DNA from: UBA4742 sp963773335
GTDB lineage: Bacteria > Actinomycetota > Acidimicrobiia > Acidimicrobiales > Acidimicrobilacustridaceae
Reading direction: 5' to 3'
DNA: 64,000 nt
NCBI GenBank assembly: GCA_963773335.1
Contig: CAVZAT010000006.1
Coordinates: 558,001-622,000, forward strand
The translations under genes were made by a program, and so were the position numbers. Positions 56,888 to 64,000 of the stretch are shown here, piece after piece (position 1 is the stretch's first letter; every line of letters starts with the position of its first letter). The notes beneath the pieces were generated by a model that did no database searches, had not been told where the DNA came from, and saw only the letters and a program-made list of their open reading frames with translations.

Positions 56888-57712
56888 TCAGCCGCCGGCC
56901 TCCTCGAGGGCCCGGCGCACCAGCACCCGGGCCAGGTGACTGCGGAACTCGACCGACGCGTTGATGTCGGCCTGGGGTTCCGCGTCGTCAACGGCGTGCT
57001 CGGCCGCGTCGCGGGCTGATGCACCGCCGACCAGCGCGTCCACCACCCCCTGGGCGAAGATCGGGGTGGATCCCATGTTGACCAGGGCCACACCCGACGA
57101 CCCGTTGTTGGCCACCGCTGCCACTCCCACGATGGCCCAGTCCTGGGCTCGGCGGTTGAACTTCTGGAAGGACCAGCCGGCACCCGCCACCTTGGGCAGG
57201 CGGATCTCGGTGAGCAGCTCGTCAGGCTCGAGGGCCGACTCCAGGAAGCCCCGGTAGAAGTCGCGGGCGGCGATCTCCCGTTCGCCGGCCGGTCCCCGTG
57301 CCACCAGTGTGGCGCCGAGGGCCAGCACCACCGCGGGCAGGTCGGAGGCGGGATCGGCGTGGGCCAGGGAGCCGCCGATGGTGCCGCGATGGCGCACCTG
57401 GGGGTCACCCACCTGTCCGGCGGCGTGAGCCAGGATCGGCACCTGCTCGGCCAGCAACGCCGAGGTCTCGAGGTCGCGGTGGCGGGTCAGGGCCCCCACG
57501 GCCACGTGGTCACCGCCGTCGCGGACATAGGACAGATCGCCCAGCCGGCCCACGTCGATGAGCACCGACGGCGAGGCCAGTCGGAGCTTCATCAGGGGGA
57601 GCAGGGAGTGACCACCGGCGATGAGCTTGGCCTCGTCGCCGTGCTCGGAGAGCAGCGAGATGGCCTGGTCGGGGGAGTCGGCCCGGACGTAGTCGAAGGT
57701 GGCGGGGATCAT
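56888..57712 (-). CDS. FAD-binding subunit of molybdenum hydroxylase (CoxM-like)
   Basis: A 274-residue protein from ATG 57712, which overlaps the large-subunit stop (ATGA). FAD motifs are AKLIAGGHSLLPLMKLRL and RGTIGGSLAHADPASDLPA. The C-terminal domain begins EIRLPKVAGAGWSFQKFNR. It carries electrons from the molybdenum site to an acceptor. It is third in the S-L-M order. Confidence 0.9.
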   Translation of the reverse strand: MIPATFDYVRADSPDQAISLLSEHGDEAKLIAGGHSLLPLMKLRLASPSVLIDVGRLGDLSYVRDGGDHVAVGALTRHRDLETSALLAEQVPILAHAAGQVGDPQVRHRGTIGGSLAHADPASDLPAVVLALGATLVARGPAGEREIAARDFYRGFLESALEPDELLTEIRLPKVAGAGWSFQKFNRRAQDWAIVGVAAVANNGSSGVALVNMGSTPIFAQGVVDALVGGASARDAAEHAVDDAEPQADINASVEFRSHLARVLVRRALEEAGG

Positions 57713-60121
57713 CGGGCTCCTCCGGGGTTCGGGCTGGTCGAGCCGGATCTGGCCGACTGGATCGCGGCCCAGACGTGCTGGGGCGACGCCGGCATGGCGA
57801 CGTTGGTCACCCCGAGGGGGGCCAGGGCGTCGACCACGGCGTTGATGACGGCGGGGGCGGCGCCGATGGTGCCCGCCTCGCCGATGCCCTTGACCCCGAG
57901 GGGGTTGGTGGGGCTGGGGGTGATCGTCGAGCCGGTGGTGATGGCCGGCACGTCCGAGGCTGCCGGCACCAGGTACTCGGCCAGGGTGGAGGTGGTGAGG
58001 TTCCCGTCGGCGTCGTACACCGCTTCCTCGTAGAGGGCCTGGGCCAGGCCCTGCACGACACCGCCGTGCACCTGACCCTCGACGATGAGCGGGTTGATCT
58101 GGTTGCCGCAGTCGTCGACCGCCACGTAGCTGACCACCTCCACCGCGCCCGTCTCCTCGTCGACCTCGACCACGCAGATGTGGGTGCCGAACGGCCAGGA
58201 GAAGTTGGGTGGGTCGTAGGTGACGTGGGCCTCGAGGTTCGGCTCGACCCCGTCGGGCAGGTTGTGGGCGGTGAAGGCCTCGAAGGCCACCGCGGCCAGG
58301 GGCAGGCTGTGGTCCGGGGAGCCCCGGACGCTGAAGGTGCCGGCCTCGAACTCGAGGTCTTCGGGGGCGGCTTCCATCAGGTGGGCGGCGATGAGCCGGG
58401 CCTTGTCGATGACTTTGTCGATGGCCTGGTAGATGGCCACGCCGCCCACGGCCAGCGAGCGCGAACCGTAGGTGTCCATCCCCAGCGGGCTGATGGCCGT
58501 GTCGCTGTGGAGCACCTCGACGTCGGCCGGGTCGACGCCCAGCCGGTCGGCCACGATCATGGACCAGGAGGTCTCGTGGCCCTGCCCGTGCGGGGTGGCG
58601 CCCGTGATGACCTGCACCTTGTTGGTGGGAGTGACCCGAACCGTGGCCGACTCCCAGCCACCGGCGGTGTAGTTGAGCGAGGCCAGCACCCGCGACGGCG
58701 CCAGGCCGCACATCTCGAAGTAGGACGAGACGCCGATGCCCAGGTGCACGGTTTCCCCGGCGGCGCGGCGCCTCGCCTGCTCGGCCCGCCGGGCGTCGTA
58801 GTCGACCATCTCGAGCGCCTTGGTCAGGGCGGCGTCGTGGTCGCCCGAGTCGTAGGTCAAACCGGTCATGGCGGTATAGGGGAACTGGTCGGCCCGGATG
58901 AAGTTGCGCCGGCGCAGCTCGACCGGGTCGATGCCCGAAACCTGGGACAGGCGGTCCATGGCCCGCTCGATGGCGTAGGTGGCCTCGGGACGGCCGGCGC
59001 CCCGGTAGGCGTCGGTTGGCGTCATGGTGGTGAAGACGCCCCTGCAGCGGAACGAGTAGGCCTCGGGCAGGTCGTACACCCCGGCGTAGAGGAACGCGCC
59101 GAGCAGCGGGATGCCGGGGGTGATCAGCTGCAGGTAGCCCCCCATGTCGCCGACCAGCTCGACCCGCACGGCAGTGAGGTGGCCGTCGGCGTCGGCGGCC
59201 AGCTCGATGTCCTGGATCTGGCCGCGACCCTGGATGGTGGCCTGGGCGTTCTCGGTGCGCTCCTCGACCCATCGCACCGGGGTCCGGTGCATCTGCGAGA
59301 GCGTCACGCAGAGCAGTTCCTCGGCGTACACGTCCAGCTTGGAGCCGAACCCGCCACCCACCGAGGGCGCGACCACGCGGATCTGCTGCTCGGGGATCCC
59401 GAGCGTGAGCGCGACCATGACCTTCAGGATGTGGGGGATCTGGGTGGCGCTGTAGATGGTGAGGTCTCCGCCGAAGGGCTGGGGGACCGCGGCGCAGGCC
59501 CGGGGTTCCATGGCCATGGGGATGAGGCGCTGTTGGACGTAGCGCTCCTTGACCGTGAAGGTGGCGTCGGCAAAGGCACGTTCGACCGCGTCGGCGCCGA
59601 GGACGAGCTCCCAGGTGTAAGAGGTGTTCGTGCCGAGAGCGGGGTGGACGAGCACCTCGTCGGCCAGTGCCGCTTCCAGGTCGACGACGGCCGGCAGCGG
59701 CGCGTAGTCCACCACGATGGCCTCGAGGGCGTCGTGGGCCTGGGCCTCGGTGCGGGCCAGCACGACCGCCACGGCGTCACCCACGTAGTTCACCTGGTCG
59801 ACGGCCACGGGGAAGTGGGGCGGGTTCAACATGTCCTCGGTCACCGCCCAGGCACACGGCATGGGTGTGGCCCAGCGCTCCTGGAGGTCGGCGCCGGTGT
59901 GCGCGGCCACCACGCCGGGCGCGGCCAGGGCCCCGGACAGGTCGATGGAGGTGATGCGGGCGTGGGCGTAGGGGCTGCGCAGGACGGCCAGGTGCAGGGC
60001 ACCGGGGATGGTCAGGTCCGCGGTGTACTTCGCCTCGCCGGTGAGCAGGCGGGCATCCTCGCGCCGCAACATCGCGCGTGCCGATGACGCCGCCGGCCGG
60101 AGGTGACTCGACGGTGGTCAT
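57709..60121 (-). CDS. Molybdenum-binding large subunit, form II CoxL-like (frameshifted at N-terminus)
   Basis: About 804 residues. The start at 60121 (TTVESPPAGGVIGTR) overlaps the small-subunit stop by 4 bases; one extra base near 60073 separates it from LRREDARLLTGEAKYTADL. The molybdopterin-domain motifs VVAPSVGGGFGSKLDVYAEE, AYRGAGR (about residue 355 of the main frame) and GIGEAGTIG are present. AYRGAGR marks the form II group; true CO dehydrogenases have AYXCSFR. The substrate is therefore probably not CO. Confidence 0.88.
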
Positions 60122-60606
60122 GCCGAGACCACCTCTGCGGGCGCGGCCAGCTCATCGCTGGCGCAGGCCAGCACGGCCTTCACGATGTTGTGGTAGCCGG
60201 TGCAGCGGCACAGGTTGCCCTCCAGGCCCAGCCGCACCTCGCGCTCGGTTGGGTGGGGGTTCTCGTCGAGCAGGCTGACCGCGGCCATGACCATGCCCGG
60301 TGTGCAGTAGCCGCACTGCAGGCCGTGACACTGGCGAAACGCCTCCTGCATGGGGTGGAGCTGATCGCCGTCGGCCAAGCCCTCGATCGTGGTGATGCGC
60401 TGACCGTCGGCCTGAACGGCCAGCACGGTGCACGACTTCACCGACTCGCCGTCGATGTGGACCGTGCACGCACCGCACGACGACGTGTCGCAGCCGATGT
60501 TGGTGCCCGTGAGATCCAGTTCGTCGCGCAGGTAGTGGACCAGCAACGTGCGAGGTTCGACCTCGTCGTGGTGCTCGATCCCGTTGACAGTGGTCGTGAT
60601 CTCCAT
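60118..60606 (-). CDS. Iron-sulfur subunit of molybdenum hydroxylase (CoxS-like)
   Basis: A 162-residue protein with two 2Fe-2S centres: the plant-type site CDTSSCGACTVHIDGE...SC, then CGYCTPGMVMAAVSLLDENP and CRCTGYHNIVKAV. It passes electrons between the molybdenum and FAD subunits. It is the first gene of the operon, with the large-subunit gene overlapping by 4 bases. Confidence 0.93.
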   Translation of the reverse strand: MEITTTVNGIEHHDEVEPRTLLVHYLRDELDLTGTNIGCDTSSCGACTVHIDGESVKSCTVLAVQADGQRITTIEGLADGDQLHPMQEAFRQCHGLQCGYCTPGMVMAAVSLLDENPHPTEREVRLGLEGNLCRCTGYHNIVKAVLACASDELAAPAEVVSA

Positions 60607-60826
60607 CCGACACCCCCGGTCGCGTCACACAGGTCGTGCCGCCACCTTAGGCACGCGAGGCAGGGGTGTGCGTGGCCGAACCGCTCAGTTGCGGTGCTGG
60701 CAGTGGATCAGGACGAATCCCAGGCTCAGCACACCGATGGCCGCCTCGGACCGGAGCAGCCGTGTCCCGTGCCCCCGTCGCTCGGCAGGTCCGTTCGGCA
60801 CATCCCGAGCAACCGGCCGTGCGAGC

Positions 60827-62131
60827 TCAAGGCGAGACCTCCACGTGAGAACCGTCCAGCGTCACGATCACCTCGGCGAAGGGGAGCAGCTGGGGCCGCC
60901 CGACGACGTAACCCTGGCCGAAGGCGACGCCCAGTTGCCGCAGGGCGTCGAACTCGTCGACCGTCTCGATGCCCACCGCGATCAGTTCGGCGCCGATCTC
61001 GGCTGCGAAGTGGACCAGCGCCCGAGCCATCGCCCGACGGGCGGGATCGCGGTCGATCCCTCGCACCAGATGGAGATCGAGCTTGATGAGCTCCGGCGCG
61101 AGCTGGAGGGTGTGGCTGAGGCCGCTGAACCCGCTCCCGTTGTCGTCGACCGCGAACCGCGCGCCTTGGCGGCGCAGGGCGCCCATGGCGTCGGTGATGG
61201 GCTGGTAGTCGGTGATGGACTCCCGGGCGGTGAGCTCGATCACGACTGGACGATCGGCGACGGCGGCCAAGATGTTCGGCAGCGCCGGAGACCGCAGCGT
61301 CGATGGCGAGAGGTTCAGCGACAGGAAGGCGTCGTCGGGGAGATCCGCGGCGTGGTCGATGGCGATGGCGATGGCGGCTAGCTCGATTCGGGTGCCCAGT
61401 CCGATCTCGGTCGCCTCGGCGAACCACTCGCCGGGTGGGCGATACGGGATCGTGTCGAAGCGAGCAAGTGCTTCGGCACCTGCGATCCGGCCCGATCCCA
61501 GGGCGACGATCGGTTGGTACACCGCGGTGACCCGGCGCTCGACGTCGTCGAGCAGGGCGGTCACCTGGCGCTGACGGAGCTGCGCTTCCATCTCCGCCGC
61601 GGCCTGGCCCTCCAGCACGGCCTCGAGTTGGCGGGCGTGGCGTTGGAGCTCCTGTTGGCGGCGTCGGATCAAGATGAGGTTGCGCACGCGCAGCAGGGTC
61701 TCGGTCAGGAAGTAGGGCTTGGTCAGGCAGTCGGCGGCGCCCAGACTGAGTGCGCGCTCTCGGGTGGCCCTCGCGGGGTCGCCTGTCACGACGAGCACCG
61801 GCAGGTAGGCCTCGGTACGCATCGCCGAGATCTGGCGGAGGATCTCGAATCCGTCGGGGTTGGGGATGTTCAGGTCGAGCAACACGACATCGGGCTCGAA
61901 GCTGCGCACCCGGCGTACGGCATCCCACGAATCCGTCACCCGGTCGACCTGTCGGTAGCCGGCGCTGGCGAGCAACCGCGTCAGCAACGTCGTGTTGAGG
62001 GGGTCGTCGTCGACCACGAGCACGCGGGCGTCGATGTCGGTGTCTGGGCGCATGCGGAGCGCCGCATCGTCGGGACGCTCCGCCGTGATCGCGTGGACCC
62101 CGCGACCCCGTCTGGCCGGGTGGTGGATCAT
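60827..62131 (-). CDS. Receiver-EAL protein with altered EAL site
   Basis: About 434 residues; ATG 62131 overlaps the upstream stop (ATGA). The N-terminal receiver has DDD (VLVVDDDPLNTT), the phospho-Asp in VVLLDLNIPNPDG and TKPYF. A coiled linker leads to the EAL domain, with AGAEALARFD, FLSLNLSPSTL, VVIELTARES and FAVDDNGSGFSGL. The usual AEGVET is AVGIET here, so one catalytic Glu is Val. c-di-GMP cleavage may be lost, leaving a binding or signalling role. Confidence 0.82.
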   Translation of the reverse strand: MIHHPARRGRGVHAITAERPDDAALRMRPDTDIDARVLVVDDDPLNTTLLTRLLASAGYRQVDRVTDSWDAVRRVRSFEPDVVLLDLNIPNPDGFEILRQISAMRTEAYLPVLVVTGDPARATRERALSLGAADCLTKPYFLTETLLRVRNLILIRRRQQELQRHARQLEAVLEGQAAAEMEAQLRQRQVTALLDDVERRVTAVYQPIVALGSGRIAGAEALARFDTIPYRPPGEWFAEATEIGLGTRIELAAIAIAIDHAADLPDDAFLSLNLSPSTLRSPALPNILAAVADRPVVIELTARESITDYQPITDAMGALRRQGARFAVDDNGSGFSGLSHTLQLAPELIKLDLHLVRGIDRDPARRAMARALVHFAAEIGAELIAVGIETVDEFDALRQLGVAFGQGYVVGRPQLLPFAEVIVTLDGSHVEVSP

Positions 62132-63390
62132 GGCCGGCACCGGTCGACCATCTGGCGGACGACGGGCAGGAACTGCATCTTCGAGATGCAGGCGGCGGCC
62201 CCCGATTCAAGGGCTGCGGCGGCAACATCCGCGGTGACCAGCCCGCTGACCACCACCACCTGCGTGTCGGGCGACAGCTGGCGGATCTCGTCCAGGGCGT
62301 CGAGGCCGGTGCGCCCTGGTAGCTCCACGTCGAGGATGACCAGGTCGATGGGGCCTGCGCTGAGGGCAGTGATGCACGACGCCGCATCCTCGACCTCGAT
62401 GGCCTGGGCGTTCAGGCTTGTTAGGGCCCGTCGATACAACCTGCGGATGCTGGGGTCGTCGTCACAGACGACGACCTGCACCGGTGAGGCGGTGTCGGCG
62501 TCGTCTCGGTTCACCCAGGTTTCGAGCAGGTCCTCTGTGCCGGCCAGGAACGTTGCGGGCGGCAGGGGACGGCTGAACAGGTAGCCCTGCGCCTGCGCGC
62601 AGCCGAGCGCCTCGAGCTGCTGGAGCTGGGCCTCCGTCTCCACGCCTTCGGCGATCTGGTTGAATCCCAGGGCGGCGGCCAGCGCGATGATGGCAGCGAC
62701 GATCGACACCTCCCGGGGGTCGTCGTTCAGGTCCTCCACGAAGGAACGGTCGATCTTGAGGGTGCTGACCGGAAGCCATTTCAGGTAGGCCAGCGAGGAG
62801 AAGCCGGTGCCGAAGTCGTCGATGCTCAGGCCGACACCGAGGGCGGCCAGCTGATCGAGCACGGCCAACGACGGCTCCAGATCTGACATCACCACTGATT
62901 CGGTGATCTCCAGATCGAGGCATTCGGCGTGAAGCCCCGATCGTTCCAGCACGGCCTTGACCTGGCGGGGCAGCGATGGGGTCATCTGTCGGGCCGAGAG
63001 GTTCACGGCCACCCGGAGGTCGGCCAGGGCGGGAACGCTCAGCTGCCAGGCACGCACCTGGGTGCACGCGGTCTCGAGCACCCACTGACCGAGCTCCACG
63101 ATGAATCCGGACTGCTCGGCGGCGGGGATGAACTCGACCGGGGGGACCAGCCCCCGCTCGGGGTGGGCCCAACGAACCAGCGCCTCCACCGCCACCAGAC
63201 GGTGGCCGGGGAGCGAGACGACCGGCTGGTAGTGAACCTCGAACTGGTCGGCGTCGAGCGCCTCTCGGAGCTGGTCTCCGTGCCTGTGCAGGCCTTGCAC
63301 ACGGGCAACCCGGTCGATGGTCGCCAGGTCACCCAGGTGGGTCTCGAACCGTTCGGTTCGCTCGGTTCGCTTCGTTCGATCCGTGGCCAT
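62128..63390 (-). CDS. EAL-receiver protein (c-di-GMP phosphodiesterase)
   Basis: About 420 residues; ATG 63390 follows GAAGGGCGAG and removes a nondescript extension. The EAL domain is complete: LVAVEALVRWAHPERG, VAVNLSARQM, LDLEITESVV, SIDDFGTGFSSL, LKIDRSFV and AEGVET. A receiver domain follows (VVVCDDDPSIRRLYRRALTS, phospho-Asp in VILDVELPGRTG), the reverse order of its neighbour. It should hydrolyse c-di-GMP under phosphorylation control. Confidence 0.85.
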   Translation of the reverse strand: MATDRTKRTERTERFETHLGDLATIDRVARVQGLHRHGDQLREALDADQFEVHYQPVVSLPGHRLVAVEALVRWAHPERGLVPPVEFIPAAEQSGFIVELGQWVLETACTQVRAWQLSVPALADLRVAVNLSARQMTPSLPRQVKAVLERSGLHAECLDLEITESVVMSDLEPSLAVLDQLAALGVGLSIDDFGTGFSSLAYLKWLPVSTLKIDRSFVEDLNDDPREVSIVAAIIALAAALGFNQIAEGVETEAQLQQLEALGCAQAQGYLFSRPLPPATFLAGTEDLLETWVNRDDADTASPVQVVVCDDDPSIRRLYRRALTSLNAQAIEVEDAASCITALSAGPIDLVILDVELPGRTGLDALDEIRQLSPDTQVVVVSGLVTADVAAAALESGAAACISKMQFLPVVRQMVDRCRP

Positions 63391-63477
63391 GTCTGGCTCG
63401 CCCTTCCATCCGGCGTCGAGACCGCGTGTCTCGAAGCCTTCCCTCATGATCAGCGTCGACGTCGAGCCGTGAGGAAC

Positions 63478-63507
63478 TTGTAGGGATGTAGCGAGCTGGC
63501 ATAAATA
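63478..63507 (+). promoter_or_regulatory. Candidate promoter for response regulator
   Basis: TTGTAG (63478-63483), an 18-bp spacer and TAAATA (63502-63507) fit a sigma-70-type promoter in a stretch unusually rich in A and T. It lies about 57 bp before the regulator ATG, in the gap between the divergent c-di-GMP genes and the regulator. Confidence 0.4.
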
Positions 63508-63563
63508 GGTTGTGAATAGGGTCGCTGAGGTCATGTTCGGGGGCGACCAGCCGATGGGCACTG

Positions 63564-64000
63564 ATGGCGAGGGCATTGGTCGTGGACGACGAGCCCCAGA
63601 TCGGGCGCGCCGTGCTCCGTTGCCTGGTGGCCGACCACATCGAGGTGGATGTGGCGGAGACCGGGGCCCAGGCCCTGTCCATGGCCGCGTCGGCCTGGCC
63701 AGACCTCGCCATCGTCGACCTCGGCCTCCCGGATCTGGACGGGATCGAGCTCATCCGCGAGCTGCGCGAGTGGTCTGACCTGGCGGTGATCGTGCTCTCC
63801 GGCAGGGGTAGGGAGGCCACCAAGGTCGAGGCCTTCCGAGCCGGAGCCGACGACTACATCACCAAGCCCTTCGGGTTGGCCGAGCTGCGCGCGCGGGTCC
63901 AGGCGGTGCTGCGTCGGTCGATGGCCGACCGGGGCGACGAGAAGCTGGTGTTCGGGCCGCTCGAGGTGGATCACGAGGCCCAGTCGGTTCACCTGGAAGG
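63564..64000 (+). CDS. OmpR/KdpE-type response regulator, 5' part
   Basis: The gene runs off the right edge after 145 codons. The receiver is complete: RALVVDDEPQIGRAVLRCLV, phospho-Asp in LAIVDLGLPDLDGIELI, the Thr/Ser region IVLSGRG and Lys in ADDYITKPFG. The start of a winged-helix domain follows (KLVFGPLEVDHEAQSVHLEG). The sensor kinase may lie beyond the window. It is divergent from the EAL genes. Confidence 0.88.
   Translation, partial: MARALVVDDEPQIGRAVLRCLVADHIEVDVAETGAQALSMAASAWPDLAIVDLGLPDLDGIELIRELREWSDLAVIVLSGRGREATKVEAFRAGADDYITKPFGLAELRARVQAVLRRSMADRGDEKLVFGPLEVDHEAQSVHLE

Noticed and set aside
57775..60087. A 770-codon plus-strand open frame opposite coxL
   Set aside because: It is the antisense of a clear molybdenum hydroxylase and is Gly/Val/His rich without any motif; high GC produces such frames.

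Overview
This window is a high-GC chromosomal segment of an actinobacterium. The gene order phoH-ybeY-corC-era, then uppS-recO, then glyS-PEP protein-dnaG-rpoD, an F420-type oxidoreductase and a Tad pilus locus suggest the class Acidimicrobiia or a close relative. That placement is an inference from gene content, not a search result.

Layout. 1-8.0 kb: Tad/Flp pilus locus on the minus strand (cpaB, cpaE, cpaF, tadB, tadC, small pilin-like genes and TadE-like minor pilins), interrupted by one plus-strand enoyl-CoA hydratase gene. 8.2-26.9 kb: housekeeping core covering RNA processing (phoH, ybeY, era), membrane and cell wall (corC, a penicillin-binding protein, uppS), DNA repair and replication (dinG, recO, dnaG), translation (glyS) and the main sigma factor (rpoD). 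27.0-37.55 kb: a 10.5-kb integrated element in the 3' half of a tRNA-Asn gene. It is bounded by 44-bp direct repeats and carries an integrase and excisionase, a lipoprotein gene split by a complete IS21-type element, a toxin-antitoxin pair and second tyrosine recombinase bracketed by 19-bp inverted repeats, an ECF sigma factor with a membrane partner, and a truncated second IS21-type element. 37.55-43.5 kb: flank beginning with the 5' remnant of another tRNA-Asn-type integrase, so two elements appear to have inserted in tandem. It continues with a broken VOC gene, a GNAT acetyltransferase, an ABC transporter, a papain-like unknown and a tRNA-Ile(CAT). 43.5-64 kb: accessory metabolism (LLM oxidoreductase, amidohydrolase, acyl-CoA ligase, thioesterase), two or three envelope glycosyltransferase genes, small membrane proteins, an inositol monophosphatase-like enzyme, Nudix, a coxSLM-type molybdenum hydroxylase operon, two overlapping c-di-GMP (EAL/receiver) genes and a truncated response regulator.

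Caveat on quality. About fourteen genes contain one or more small frameshifts, among them the normally essential glyS. Several shifts resolve by changing a single base, one of them in a C run. The simplest explanation is indel error in the consensus, so such genes are annotated as single CDSs with the break noted. Genes broken by IS insertion or element remnants are treated as real pseudogenes.

The most interesting part is the tRNA-Asn region. It shows layered mobile-element history: tandem integrations at one tRNA, paired repeats beside each integrase, an IS insertion whose target frame can be rebuilt, and a recombinase module with its own inverted repeats.
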